A stretch of 33,814 nucleotides of DNA from Herpetosiphonaceae bacterium (GCA_013538855.1 JABXJS010000211.1:1-33814); one strand, 5' to 3'. Shown: positions 1 to 8,525, counted from the stretch's first letter. The notes: generated from the letters alone by a model not told the origin. Program-made: numbers and translations.

Positions 1-66
1 ACGGTTCCTTTCTTGGTTGGCACCACAAAGGATACCGCACGATTCGGCCGCCACACCGTTTACCCT

Positions 67-80
67 GGCCCCAGGGAGTC
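67..80. repeat. Short inverted repeat at the left edge
   Basis: CCCTGG and CCAGGG form a 6-bp inverted repeat around a 2-nt centre, just after the stop of the 11-codon stub. No T-tract follows on either strand, so a terminator role is only a possibility. Nothing else could be recognised in positions 1-87. Confidence 0.3.
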
Positions 81-87
81 CTGTGAT

Positions 88-123
88 CTACTGAATATAC
101 AAAATGCGTTGACTCTCGCTCAT
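88..123 (-). pseudogene. Possible stub of a response regulator gene
   Basis: Reading leftward from the histidine kinase stop there is a well-formed translation start: GGAGGT at 132-137, 8 nt spacing, then ATG at 123. It opens only 11 codons, MSESQRILYIQ, before TAG at 88-90. The peptide looks like the beginning of a CheY-type receiver, where a hydrophobic strand (ILYI or ILYV) is followed by Glu-Asp-Asn. Here the acidic residues are missing and the similarity stops at the stop codon. A response regulator would be the expected neighbour of the kinase. It could be a decayed or deleted regulator gene, or just a short leader ORF. The call is inference from eleven residues. Confidence 0.3.
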
Positions 124-146
124 GGCAGGGCACCTCCGTGGTTGGC

Positions 147-2786
147 TTAGGCTGGTGCTGTCTCGGGTTCAACAATTGGGGCAGTTGCAATCGCAAAAGA
201 GAACGTGCTGCCTACACCTGGTTTACTGTCGACCCAAAGCTCACCGGCGTGGAGGTCGATCAGGCGGCGGGTGATCGATAAGCCTAGTCCAGAGCCAAAT
301 ATACCGCGGGCACCGGCGTGTACTTGGCGGAACTCTTGGAACAAATTGGCGATAGCATCGGCGTCCATGCCGATCCCCGTGTCTTGAACATTGATAATAA
401 TCCAGTCGCCGCTGGCAAGCGTGTGCGAGCCAACGGCGCTTGGATGGTCGATGATGCGGCGGTGGGCGCGAATCACCACTTGGCCGCGCTCGGTGAACTT
501 GAGGGCGTTGTTGAGCAGGTTGATGATGATTTGGCGCAGGCGCGTCGGGTCTGCGTCGATCGGCGCGAGGTGCGGATCAACGTCCACGCGCAGCTGAATG
601 CCCTTGCTTGCGGCGAAGGCGGCCAGCAGATCGACCGCGTCATCGACGATTGGCCGCACCGCCGTAGGCTCGCGCCGCAGGCTCATGCGCCCGGCCTCGA
701 TGCGCGCCATATCGAGAATATCGTTGATCAGCTCGAGCAGGTAGCGCCCATTTTTATTGATCGTCTCGAGGTCTTCGCGCTGGGCCTCGTCGATGCTCTC
801 GGTTAGCTCGTCGATCAGCACCGTGGAGAAGCCGATAATGGCGTTGAGCGGCGTGCGCAGCTCGTGGGAGACGCTAGCCAAGAACTGCGACTTGAGCCGG
901 TCGGCGGCCTGGGCTTGATCGAGCGCGTCGCGCAGCTCGGCGGTGCGCTGCTCAACCAGATCCTCCAGGTTTTGAAACGAGAAGGCATTTTCAATCGTTA
1001 GGCCGACCATATCGGCGAAGTTGAGCAGCAGCGAGGCGTCCTGCACCGAGACATTGCGATCCTGCTTGTAGTAGTCGGCGGAGATAATGCCAAGCACCTG
1101 CTCGCGGCCAACGATGGGGGCCTGAACATACGACTTGCTGTGCGAGGCGGCCTGCTTGCGCTGCAGCACCTGCGGATGTTCCCAAGGATTTTCAACAATC
1201 ACCGCTTGGCGCGATGTGACCACGCTGGCCTCCAGCGAGGGACCATCGAGTAAGATCGGCTCCTGCTGCACTGCCTGCAGAAAGTCGCGCGCATTCTCAT
1301 CGCCGCTGGAGCCGAAGGACACCGCCACGACCTTCAGTTGGTGGTCCTCGACCAAGTACAGCACAGCGCGATCAAAGCCGAGTCGCTCGCACAGCAGAAC
1401 GGGGATCTGCTGGAGCACAGAGCTCAGCGAGCGTAGGCGCTTCAGCTCGTTGCTGACCTCGTTAATCGCCCCCATCTGCTGGGCATTCAGCTCAAGCTCG
1501 CCAACTTTTTCGCGTAGCGCCTCGGTCATCGAGTTGAACGAGGCGCTCAGACGGGCGATCTCATCGTTGCCGCGCACCGGCAGCTGATGGCTCAGCTCGC
1601 CCTCGGCCACGCGCTGTGCGCCCTCGTCGAGCGTGCGCAGCGGGCGAATGATGGTGTTACCGAGGATTGCGGCTAAGCCAACGATGATCAAGCTGGTGAT
1701 GAGCAGCGTGGTGAGCAGATTCGAGCGCAGGCGATTCTGCTGCGTTTGAATAATCGCGCCGGCAGCCACAGCGGGCGAGACCACCTCGTCGATTGGCAGC
1801 ACCAGCCCGACGACCCAGCCAGTGGTCGCCATCGGAGCAAAGGCCAGATAGCGGTCGCCGCCATCGAGCTGCAAGCGCAGCACCCCCGACTCGTGATTTT
1901 GCAGCAGCTGGGCCAGCGTATCAAAGCCCGGATCAGCGTTGTCGAGCAGATTATCGGTGGTGAATGTCTCGTCCCAGTGCGTATCGCCGACCTCAAGGTC
2001 CGGACGCACAATAATCTGCCCGTTTGGCTCCATGAGGAAGGCGTAGCCAGCGCTGTCACTGGAGAGGCGCAGAATATCGGACTGAATGGTGGTAAGCAGG
2101 ATGTCCATACCCACGACGCCGACCAAGCGGCCGCTGATCGTCACCGGCACCGCCGTGGTGATGGCCAGATCGCGGGTGACGGCATCGACGTAAGGCTCGG
2201 TCCAGATCGGCCCTGAGCGCTGGATCGCGGCGATGTACCACTCGCGGCCGCGCGCATCGAACAGATCGGGCAGCTGGGATACAACGTCGGGATGGTCGAA
2301 GGCGACCACGCCGTTCTCGAGCGCGATGTAGCCGAGCGAGATGAGCTGATTGCCGCTGACCTGCGTGCGCAGCGCATCGACGACGACCTGCGCCTGATTG
2401 ACCGACAGCCGCAGATCAGCGGGCGGGTTGGCGACGGCACCGCGGTTGGCCAGCCAGAAGCGCTCGATGCGCAGCGGCGGTAGATCGGACTGGGCGGTGC
2501 TAAAGGCTTTGACTGCCACATCGCGCACGCTGAGTGTCTGAAGTTGGATGGCATTGATCGTCTGGTCGTACAGCTCAGCTTTGTCGATGGCCCGCTCTTG
2601 CAGCGTGCGCTCGGCCTGGGCCAGGAGGGTCGCCTTGCTCTGCTCGACCGCAGCATCACGGGCGCGGGCAATGCGATTGAGGCTCAAGCCGCCGACGATG
2701 ATCAGCGCAGGCAGCGCGAGACCTAAAGCAAAAACCAAAACCCGAGCTTGGATACCTAGCCCGATTCGTGACGGTCTGGATGCCAT
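147..2786 (-). CDS. Membrane sensor histidine kinase (Cache-HAMP-GAF-HisKA-HATPase)
   Basis: An 879-residue sensor kinase expected in the cytoplasmic membrane. From the N terminus: a membrane segment near 14-36; a long extracytoplasmic region to about 350 that reads as a double Cache sensor (it has the typical YIAAIQRSGPIWTEPYVDA stretch); a second membrane segment; a HAMP linker; a GAF domain near 455-595; a coiled coil; HisKA with the phospho-acceptor His641 in SHELRTP; and a HATPase domain with N box (NLLNNALKF), DTGIGM and GSGLGLSI. All catalytic motifs look intact. The frame is open upstream, but the start at 2786 is chosen because AAGGA lies about 9 nt before it and MASRPSRIG leads directly into the membrane helix. 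Family knowledge: it autophosphorylates on His and passes phosphate to a receiver. No intact response regulator is visible in the window; only a possible stub lies downstream. The ligand is unknown. Confidence 0.95.
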   Translation of the reverse strand: MASRPSRIGLGIQARVLVFALGLALPALIIVGGLSLNRIARARDAAVEQSKATLLAQAERTLQERAIDKAELYDQTINAIQLQTLSVRDVAVKAFSTAQSDLPPLRIERFWLANRGAVANPPADLRLSVNQAQVVVDALRTQVSGNQLISLGYIALENGVVAFDHPDVVSQLPDLFDARGREWYIAAIQRSGPIWTEPYVDAVTRDLAITTAVPVTISGRLVGVVGMDILLTTIQSDILRLSSDSAGYAFLMEPNGQIIVRPDLEVGDTHWDETFTTDNLLDNADPGFDTLAQLLQNHESGVLRLQLDGGDRYLAFAPMATTGWVVGLVLPIDEVVSPAVAAGAIIQTQQNRLRSNLLTTLLITSLIIVGLAAILGNTIIRPLRTLDEGAQRVAEGELSHQLPVRGNDEIARLSASFNSMTEALREKVGELELNAQQMGAINEVSNELKRLRSLSSVLQQIPVLLCERLGFDRAVLYLVEDHQLKVVAVSFGSSGDENARDFLQAVQQEPILLDGPSLEASVVTSRQAVIVENPWEHPQVLQRKQAASHSKSYVQAPIVGREQVLGIISADYYKQDRNVSVQDASLLLNFADMVGLTIENAFSFQNLEDLVEQRTAELRDALDQAQAADRLKSQFLASVSHELRTPLNAIIGFSTVLIDELTESIDEAQREDLETINKNGRYLLELINDILDMARIEAGRMSLRREPTAVRPIVDDAVDLLAAFAASKGIQLRVDVDPHLAPIDADPTRLRQIIINLLNNALKFTERGQVVIRAHRRIIDHPSAVGSHTLASGDWIIINVQDTGIGMDADAIANLFQEFRQVHAGARGIFGSGLGLSITRRLIDLHAGELWVDSKPGVGSTFSFAIATAPIVEPETAPA

Positions 2787-2820
2787 GGTGCGGTGTCCTT
2801 GGTATTGAGGTATCGGTGAT

Positions 2821-2842
2821 AGCGCTAGTTTACCATAGCGCT
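2821..2842. promoter_or_regulatory. Inverted repeat overlapping the kinase promoter -10
   Basis: AGCGCTA (2821-2827) and TAGCGCT (2836-2842) are perfect 7-bp arms around 8 bp. The -10 box of the histidine kinase promoter sits almost wholly in the spacer. This is the placement expected for a repressor operator, but the cognate regulator is unknown. Confidence 0.35.
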
Positions 2843-2855
2843 CAGCATACAGCAA
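2827..2855 (-). promoter_or_regulatory. Promoter of the histidine kinase gene
   Basis: On the minus strand TTGCTG (2850-2855) and TAAACT (2827-2832) are separated by 17 bp, and TGG precedes the -10, giving an extended -10. It lies about 40 bp before the kinase start at 2786. Assigned by pattern only. Confidence 0.55.
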
Positions 2856-2878
2856 AACCAGATTGCAGCGAGGGACAA

Positions 2879-2887
2879 TGGTATAAT
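2879..2887 (+). promoter_or_regulatory. Extended -10 promoter of the Na/Pi-like operon
   Basis: TGGTATAAT is a perfect extended -10. No good -35 lies at 17 bp (TTGCAG at 2863-2868 gives only 13 bp spacing), as is usual for extended -10 promoters. A start near 2894 would give a leader of about 50 nt before the ATG at 2946. Confidence 0.6.
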
Positions 2888-2945
2888 ACAGCGCAAAATC
2901 AGGCACCGCGTTCGCATCCTTTTCACATACAGAAGGAGGCCACCT

Positions 2946-4094
2946 ATGGGCGGTCTAGTACAAGAGGACGACTCGGCTGTTGCCGCTATGGCGGCGACCG
3001 ATCCAGAAGACACGTCTGCGCCTGCTAGCGGTCGGCCTGAGATCCGAAACACCTTTATGCGGCGCTTGCTCAAGGTCAGCTATGTGGTGGTTGGGCTGTT
3101 TATGTTTATCCTGGCTCTGCGGATGCTGAGCAAGGGCGCAGGTGGCCTCGGTGGTGTAGTGCGTGATCGGCTGGGCATTGAGTCGGCCGTTAACACGTTG
3201 GGGTTTGGCTGGCTCTTCGCCTATCTTGTGCTGAGCGGGTCGCCGGTTGCGAGTATTGCGCTATCTTTTCTAGATAGTGGTGTGATCACGCCACTGCAAA
3301 CGTTCACGATGATCACTGGCTCGCGGCTGGGGGCCTCGTTTATTGTGCTCGTCATCGGCTTTATCTACTACCTGCGCGGGCGACAGCGGGCGGCCTCGAT
3401 CTCGATTGGCATTCTGGCGCTGAGTGTGACGGCGACCACCTATCTGCCGGCGCTGGCGGTGGGCTACTGGCTGCTTGACAGCGGGATGCTCGACAAGACG
3501 CGCCTGACGCTGCCTAGCTCGGTCTCATCGTTTGTCGAAGAGATCTTCGACCCGATTGTGGCCTATGTGCTCAATCATACCGGCAACTTTATTATCTTTG
3601 TGCTGGGCGTGGGCGTGCTGCTGCTGGCCTTCAACCTGCTTGACCGTGCGCTGCCGCAGATCAACGCCGAGCACAACGCCTTTGGCCAAGTTGGCCGCAT
3701 GATCTATCGGCCGATGGCGATGTTTCTTCTGGGTGCGTTCGTTACGTCGCTCACGCTGTCGGTGTCGGTGTCGATCTCGATCTTGGTGCCGCTTTCGGCG
3801 CGCGGGTTTATTCGGCGCGAAAACACGCTGCCCTACATTATGGGGGCCAACATCACAACCTTCATCGACACGCTGGTGGCCTCGCTGCTGTTTACTAGTC
3901 CGTTTGGCTTTACGGTGGTGCTGGTTGAGATTATCAGTGTCACCATAGTTTCGCTGATTCTCTTGCTCTTTTTCTATCGGCCCTATGAGCGGTTGATTCT
4001 CCGACTGCTGGATCGGGTGGTTCAAGATACACCGATTCTCATTGCGTTTATGGTGGTGATGATCGTGACGCCCATCCTGCTTCTCTTTCTATGA
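2946..4094 (+). CDS. Na/Pi-cotransporter-like membrane protein
   Basis: A 382-residue polytopic membrane protein with roughly eight or nine hydrophobic segments after a polar N-terminal tail of about 40 residues. It shows the internal two-fold layout of the Na/Pi cotransporter (NptA/PNaS) family: TMITGSRLGAS in the first half and YIMGANITTFIDTLVAS in the second match the paired 'GANIGTT' re-entrant segments. The usual QSSS signature is not evident; the equivalent stretches read SGSPVAS and SVSVSIS. Transport of phosphate with sodium is therefore a family-based guess and another anion is possible. The start follows AAGGAGG at a good distance. It is the first gene of an operon: the universal stress gene begins 13 bp after its stop. 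Confidence 0.75.
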   Translation: MGGLVQEDDSAVAAMAATDPEDTSAPASGRPEIRNTFMRRLLKVSYVVVGLFMFILALRMLSKGAGGLGGVVRDRLGIESAVNTLGFGWLFAYLVLSGSPVASIALSFLDSGVITPLQTFTMITGSRLGASFIVLVIGFIYYLRGRQRAASISIGILALSVTATTYLPALAVGYWLLDSGMLDKTRLTLPSSVSSFVEEIFDPIVAYVLNHTGNFIIFVLGVGVLLLAFNLLDRALPQINAEHNAFGQVGRMIYRPMAMFLLGAFVTSLTLSVSVSISILVPLSARGFIRRENTLPYIMGANITTFIDTLVASLLFTSPFGFTVVLVEIISVTIVSLILLLFFYRPYERLILRLLDRVVQDTPILIAFMVVMIVTPILLLFL

Positions 4095-4106
4095 GCGGGT
4101 AACCAT

Positions 4107-4961
4107 ATGCATACGTTGGACATAGTCGTTTATCTGGATGGTTCTTCGGCGGCACGGCGTGCGGTGGTCTATCTTGCGCCGCTGGCGCACTTCGCTCATG
4201 TTCAAATTACGCTGCTGCTTGATCAGCAGCACGAGGCGCAGGCTGAGCTGCTGTTTTCCAATGCCGAGCGGCTGCTGCAGGCGGCCAACACCCCGGTGCG
4301 CTCGATCCGTGGCTCGACGCCCGAGCGGGCGATTGTGCTGGCGGCGCGGGCGTGCGACGCCGACCTGGTGGTGTTTGGGCCGCTGAGCCGCCAGGGCTGG
4401 CAGCGCTGGCTGGGCCAGCCCTCGGTGCGCTCGCTGGCACGGCGACTCACCACCTCGATGCTGCTGATGCGTGGGCGGCCCAATGAGCTGCGGCGGGCGC
4501 TGCTATGCGCCGCTGGCGGCTCGGAGGTGCTGCGCGACGCCGAGGTGACCGCCGACCTGCTCGGGCCGCTGCAGGCGCAGGTTACCATCCTGCATATTCT
4601 GTCGCAGATGCCGCTGATCTTTGAGCAGCGCATCAACGAGCCAGAGTTTCTGTGGGAGCAGATGCTGGCGGCAGATAGCCGCGTGCTCTCCAATATCGAG
4701 GCGGCGCGCACAATTCTGCACGCTGTTGATGTTGAGACCAAGGTGCGCATTCGGGTGGGCATGGTGGTCGAGGAGATTAAGGCCGAGCTGCGCACGGGCG
4801 GCTATGATTTGTTGGTCTTAGGTGCGCACCGTACGACAACTCCGCTTGATCGGGTGTTGCTCGAAGATATCAGCGCTGAGCTGCTGCGCGATAGCCCAGT
4901 GCCGGTGCTGTTGGTGCATAACATTAGGGGTAAAGATGATGCGGATTCTACTGCTAGATAA
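4107..4961 (+). CDS. Tandem universal stress protein (UspA family)
   Basis: A 284-residue soluble protein with two UspA-like alpha/beta domains in tandem, roughly 1-125 and 128-275. Each half begins with a beta strand ([21 protein letters not shown]) and ends with a Usp-like tail: [13 protein letters not shown] through SMLLMRGR in the first, [13 protein letters not shown] through [10 protein letters not shown] in the second. The second half has the better conserved nucleotide-binding end. USP proteins bind ATP or act as stress-responsive partners; the ligand here cannot be told. The start at 4107 is 13 bp after the transporter stop, and the 3' end overlaps the pabA start by 23 bp, so translation of the three genes is probably coupled. 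Confidence 0.85.
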   Translation: MHTLDIVVYLDGSSAARRAVVYLAPLAHFAHVQITLLLDQQHEAQAELLFSNAERLLQAANTPVRSIRGSTPERAIVLAARACDADLVVFGPLSRQGWQRWLGQPSVRSLARRLTTSMLLMRGRPNELRRALLCAAGGSEVLRDAEVTADLLGPLQAQVTILHILSQMPLIFEQRINEPEFLWEQMLAADSRVLSNIEAARTILHAVDVETKVRIRVGMVVEEIKAELRTGGYDLLVLGAHRTTTPLDRVLLEDISAELLRDSPVPVLLVHNIRGKDDADSTAR

Positions 4962-5523
4962 CTATGACTCGTTCACCTACAACTTGTACCAGTATCTGAC
5001 GGAGCTAGGCGCTGAGGTGCTGGTGCGGCGCAACGATGAGATCGAGGTGGCCGATGTTGCGGCGCTTGATGTCGAGCGGATTGTCATCTCGCCAGGGCCG
5101 TGCACGCCTGCCGAGGCCGGGATCAGCCTGCCGCTGATCCGTGAGCTGTGTGTTGAGTACCCGATTCTCGGCGTGTGCCTCGGGCATCAGTCGATCGGGG
5201 CGGCCTTTGGCGGGCAGGTGGTGCGCGCGCCTGAGGTGCGCCACGGCAAAACCTCGCCGATCACCCATGCTGGCCAGGGCATCTTCGCTGGGCTGCCCTC
5301 GCCCTTCATCGCCACGCGCTACCACTCGCTGATCGTCGCTGCCGCGAGCCTGCCAGCGGTGCTTGAGGCCACCGCCTGGAGCGATGATGGGCTGATCATG
5401 GGCCTGCGCCATCGCACGCTGCCAATCGAGGGCGTGCAGTTTCACCCTGAGTCGATCATGACCGAGCATGGCAAGGCGCTGCTGGCCAACTTCTTGCGCA
5501 TCCCCAAGCCACAGCTGGCCTAG
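4939..5523 (+). CDS. pabA: Glutamine amidotransferase, anthranilate/aminodeoxychorismate synthase component II
   Basis: A 194-residue class I glutamine amidotransferase. It opens with [16 protein letters not shown], the classic TrpG/PabA N terminus. The nucleophile is Cys80 in GVCLGHQ, and His169 and Glu171 in FHPES complete the triad. It hydrolyses glutamine and passes ammonia to a chorismate-using partner (TrpE or PabB) for tryptophan or folate synthesis. No component I gene is in the window, so TrpG versus PabA cannot be decided and a dual role is common. Two ATGs (4936 and 4939) are adjacent; 4939 fits the family N terminus and the AGGGG at about 8 nt. Length is normal for the family. Confidence 0.9.
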   Translation: MRILLLDNYDSFTYNLYQYLTELGAEVLVRRNDEIEVADVAALDVERIVISPGPCTPAEAGISLPLIRELCVEYPILGVCLGHQSIGAAFGGQVVRAPEVRHGKTSPITHAGQGIFAGLPSPFIATRYHSLIVAAASLPAVLEATAWSDDGLIMGLRHRTLPIEGVQFHPESIMTEHGKALLANFLRIPKPQLA

Positions 5524-5549
5524 ATCGAGCCGCAGCCGATCAACAAAAT

Positions 5550-5586
5550 GCACGGCCACAGCAAGTGAACCTCGCTGTGGCCGTGC
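5550..5586 (-). terminator. Terminator between convergent pabA and FAH-family genes
   Basis: A perfect 13-bp inverted repeat (GCACGGCCACAGC and its complement) with an 11-nt loop lies between the two convergent stops. Read on the minus strand it is followed by ATTTTGTT, as in an intrinsic terminator for the FAH gene. On the plus strand there is no T-tract, but the hairpin may still serve pabA. Confidence 0.75.
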
Positions 5587-5605
5587 TGTGTGCTTAGCGG
5601 CAGAT

Positions 5606-6475
5606 CTACTTAGCGACGATAGGATTACGCAGCACGCCGATGCCGACGATCTCGGTCTCGACCAGGTCGCCAGGCTTGAGATACTCTGGTGGTGTGCGGG
5701 CGAAGCCGACGCCAGCCGGCGTGCCGGTGGCGATGATATCGCCTGGCTCCAGGGTCATGCCCTGCGAGAGCACCGCGATCAGCGTCGGGATATCAAAGAT
5801 CAGGTCGCTGGTGGAGGACTCCTGCTTGAGGACGCCATTGACGCGCAGGCGCACGGTGAGGTTATGCGGATCGGGCACCTCATCGGCGGTGACGATCCAT
5901 GGCCCGATTGGGCATGAGCCATCGAGCGACTTACCCTTGAAAAATTGACCGTGGCGCTTCTGGAGATCGCGGGCCGAGATATCGTTGATCACCGTGTAGC
6001 CCCACACGTGATCCATCGCATCTGCGCGGCTGATGTTGACGCCGCTACGGCCGATCACAACCCCTAGCTCGGCCTCCCAGTCGATTTTTGTCGAGACGGC
6101 TGGATCGATCACGATTGCGCCGGTTGGTGCATTGACAGCGGTCGGCGGCTTGGTGAAGAAGACCGGGTGCTCAGGCAGGTTCGGCTCAAGCCCTTTGGCG
6201 ATGAGCGACTCGCGGGCGTGCTCGGCGTAGTTCATGCCGACGCAAAACACATTTTTGCGTGGGCGTGGCAGCGGTGCAAGCAGCTGATCGAGCTGGAACG
6301 GCATACCTGGTCGGGTCTCCAGATCGGCGAGCGCAGCGCTGATGGCCGACCATGCCGCCGGGCCAGCATCGACGACATCCTGAAGGCTGGTGTACTGATC
6401 GAGCAAGAAGATTCGATCATCAATATATACGCCCGGCCGCGGACCTGCCGCCGAGCGCACAGTGACAAAACGCAT
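5606..6475 (-). CDS. Fumarylacetoacetate hydrolase (FAH) family protein
   Basis: A 289-residue soluble enzyme of the FAH superfamily. A short N-terminal domain (1-70) is followed by the catalytic fold starting near NVFCVGMNYAEHA. The metal-binding acidic residues are visible in IDWEAELGVVIG (ExE) and the later Asp region, with the conserved NDISARDLQ, KSLDGSCPIGP and GDIIATGTPAGVG segments. Family members cleave C-C bonds of beta-diketo acids, decarboxylate oxaloacetate or hydrate dienoates; residue patterns alone do not fix the substrate, and acylpyruvase/oxaloacetate-type activity is as likely as aromatic degradation. AGGAG lies 6 nt before the ATG. It sits 8 bp after the phosphatase stop, so the two are probably co-transcribed. 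Confidence 0.9.
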   Translation of the reverse strand: MRFVTVRSAAGPRPGVYIDDRIFLLDQYTSLQDVVDAGPAAWSAISAALADLETRPGMPFQLDQLLAPLPRPRKNVFCVGMNYAEHARESLIAKGLEPNLPEHPVFFTKPPTAVNAPTGAIVIDPAVSTKIDWEAELGVVIGRSGVNISRADAMDHVWGYTVINDISARDLQKRHGQFFKGKSLDGSCPIGPWIVTADEVPDPHNLTVRLRVNGVLKQESSTSDLIFDIPTLIAVLSQGMTLEPGDIIATGTPAGVGFARTPPEYLKPGDLVETEIVGIGVLRNPIVAK

Positions 6476-6483
6476 GGTAGCTC

Positions 6484-7722
6484 CTAATTGGCCGCAAACT
6501 TAATCACTAATAAGGTCAGATCGTCGATTGGCGGGGTGCCATTTTGGAACGAGCGCACATCGCCCAAGATCGCCTCGGCCAAGCCGTGGGCTGACAGGCG
6601 ACCGTAGGCATTGACGGCAGCGATCAGCCGCTCGCGGCCATAGGCTTCGCCGCTGTTGTTGCGGGCATCGCACAGGCCATCGGTGTAGAGCACGAGCGCA
6701 TCGCCGATGCCGAAGGGCACGCTGATCTCTTCAAGGAAGGCCTCATCGGTGATGCCGATAGGCATGCCGCCGCCCTCGAGCAAGGTGACGCGGCCAGTGA
6801 CCGCGCGGTAGTGCAGGGGCCAATCGTGGCCGGCGCGCACATAGGTGAGCGTGCGGCTGTCGATGTTGAGGCGGGCATAGAGCATCGTGATCACAGCGGC
6901 GTCGATATTGGTTGAGCGTAGCAGGCGGTTGAAGCGCTCGACGGTGGCCAGCGGACTCTGCTGGTGGGTGTCGAGCAGCAAGCCTTTGGCCAGCGTCATC
7001 AGCAGCGCTGCCCCGGCCCCTTTATCGCAGACGTCGGCCATCACAACTTCGAGTGCGCTGTCGTTGAATGTGCGCACATCGTAGAAGTCGCCGCTCATCT
7101 CGTAGGCGGGAAATGTGGCGGCGGCGATGTCGATGCCGCTCAGCTCGGGGAACGTTGTGGGGATCAGCCGCCGCTGTAGCTCGCGGCCTAGCTCAAGCTC
7201 GCGGGCGGCGCGGGCGCGGCGCAACGCCTCGGCCTGCGCTTGCTCCAGGGCGGTGTAGGCTTCGGTGAGCAGGCGATTCTTCTGGCGCAGGCTTTCAAGG
7301 CGGCGCTCATCGGAGCGGCGCAGGTGATTGGCCACGCGGCGCAGCACATTAAACGCGAGCTGCGGATGGCTCTGGATCAGCGTCTCAAAGGCGTCGATGG
7401 GGATCTCTAAAACCTCGGTTGGCACAACAGCGACAGCGCCAGCGGCGCGGGTTCCATCGGGCTCGAGCAGGCTTAGCTCGCCGAAGAAAGCATTGGGGCC
7501 AAGCAGGCCCAGCGTTGTTTCTTCGGTGGAGCCTTGCTCAACAACGAGGCGGATTGTTCCGCTGAGCACGATGTAGCAGGCATCGCCACGATCATGCTGG
7601 TGGAACAGCCATGAGTCGGCTGGTAAGGCGCGCACCCGGGCATGCTGCTCTAGGGTGCTCAGCCCCTGATCGGAAAGGTCCGCAAACAGCGGTATGCGCT
7701 GAAAATACTCCAGAACTGACAT
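6484..7722 (-). CDS. Cyclic nucleotide-binding domain / SpoIIE-type PP2C phosphatase
   Basis: A 412-residue cytoplasmic signalling protein. Residues 1-125 form a cNMP-binding (CAP-like) domain with GDACYIVLSGTIRL and the phosphate-binding-cassette region FFGELSLLEPDGTRAAGAVA. A coiled coil follows at about 135-180, rich in Arg, Glu and Ala. Residues 185-412 are a SpoIIE/RsbU-type PP2C domain, with metal-binding aspartates in MSGDFYDV, VMADVCDKGAGAAL, LYTDGLCDARN and PIDDLTLLVI. Family members dephosphorylate anti-sigma antagonist (STAS) proteins in partner-switching pathways; no STAS or anti-sigma gene is nearby, so the substrate is unknown. The ATG follows AGGAGG. It heads an operon with the FAH gene. 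Confidence 0.93.
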   Translation of the reverse strand: MSVLEYFQRIPLFADLSDQGLSTLEQHARVRALPADSWLFHQHDRGDACYIVLSGTIRLVVEQGSTEETTLGLLGPNAFFGELSLLEPDGTRAAGAVAVVPTEVLEIPIDAFETLIQSHPQLAFNVLRRVANHLRRSDERRLESLRQKNRLLTEAYTALEQAQAEALRRARAARELELGRELQRRLIPTTFPELSGIDIAAATFPAYEMSGDFYDVRTFNDSALEVVMADVCDKGAGAALLMTLAKGLLLDTHQQSPLATVERFNRLLRSTNIDAAVITMLYARLNIDSRTLTYVRAGHDWPLHYRAVTGRVTLLEGGGMPIGITDEAFLEEISVPFGIGDALVLYTDGLCDARNNSGEAYGRERLIAAVNAYGRLSAHGLAEAILGDVRSFQNGTPPIDDLTLLVIKFAAN

Positions 7723-7749
7723 GCTGCCCTCCTGATCGACGTGGCTTGC

Positions 7750-7778
7750 AGCATAGCATGCTCATGCTTTCTGTGCAA
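7750..7778 (-). promoter_or_regulatory. Promoter of the phosphatase-FAH operon
   Basis: On the minus strand TTGCAC (7773-7778) and TATGCT (7750-7755) are separated by exactly 17 bp. The predicted start near 7743 gives a leader of about 20 nt, just enough for the ribosome-binding site. Confidence 0.65.
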
Positions 7779-7907
7779 ATAGACCTATGGCAGAGTGGGC
7801 GAGCTTGATCAGCCTTGTGGTGGCCTAAAGCACAACTCTAGACTGATGTTGCTGGTGCGAAGGTGTGATCAAATACAGTCAACCTAAATCACAGGAGATT
7901 TAATCCA

Positions 7908-8456
7908 ATGGAAGCCAAGCGGCGTATAAAAGTCAGCAAGTACTTGAGCAAACATCTGCGCCACCAACCAGAGCGGCTGGGCTTAGTCCTGCAGCCTGGC
8001 GGCTGGGTCGATGTTGATCAGCTCCTCGCTGCCTGCGCTCGCCATGGCATGGTGGTAGCGCACGCGGAGTTGGCAGAGGTGGTGCGCACCAACGACAAGC
8101 AGCGCTTCGCCTTCGACGCCAGCGGCACGCGCATTCGGGCGAATCAAGGGCATAGCGTGGCGGTGGATCTGCTGCTAGAGCCGAAAGAGCCGCCGACGTT
8201 GCTCTACCACGGCACGGCGACGCACACCTGGCCTGCCATCGCCCGCGAGGGCCTGCGGCCGATGGCGCGTCACCATGTCCATCTGTCGAGTGACACAGCG
8301 ACAGCCTACAAGGTGGGGCAGCGCCATGGCCCGCCGCTGATCCTACAGATCGATGCGGCGGAGCTGTATCGTCAGGGCCATGTGTTTTATCAGGCCGCAA
8401 ACGGCGTGTGGCTGACCGACTCGGTGCCAGTCACGGCGATTCGTCGCCTGGAGTGA
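7908..8456 (+). CDS. kptA: RNA 2'-phosphotransferase (Tpt1/KptA family)
   Basis: A 182-residue protein of the Tpt1/KptA family. An N-terminal winged-helix-like part (SKYLSKHLRHQPE, GGWVDVDQLL) is followed by the ADP-ribosyltransferase-like catalytic part with IRANQGHSV, LYHGTATHTWPAI, VHLSSDTATAYKVG and VFYQAANGVWLT. The family uses NAD+ to remove an internal RNA 2'-phosphate, giving ADP-ribose 1'',2''-cyclic phosphate. The Arg and His residues of the active site (in KHLRH and NQGHS) appear intact. In yeast the substrate is a spliced tRNA; bacteria lack that pathway, so the natural substrate here is unknown. AGGAG stands about 8 nt before the ATG. No gene partner is obvious; the next gene has its own promoter. 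Confidence 0.93.
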   Translation: MEAKRRIKVSKYLSKHLRHQPERLGLVLQPGGWVDVDQLLAACARHGMVVAHAELAEVVRTNDKQRFAFDASGTRIRANQGHSVAVDLLLEPKEPPTLLYHGTATHTWPAIAREGLRPMARHHVHLSSDTATAYKVGQRHGPPLILQIDAAELYRQGHVFYQAANGVWLTDSVPVTAIRRLE

Positions 8457-8480
8457 TATCCCGCTTGGGCAGACTGCTCG

Positions 8481-8489
8481 TGATATAAT
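8481..8489 (+). promoter_or_regulatory. Extended -10 promoter upstream of cvpA-mutS2
   Basis: TGATATAAT is a perfect TGn-TATAAT extended -10, about 37 bp before the cvpA-like ATG at 8526. No convincing -35 is present. It separates this unit from kptA. Confidence 0.6.
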
Positions 8490-8525
8490 GGCGGCGAGCC
8501 GTCTCTCAGCGCGAGGAACCTACCC

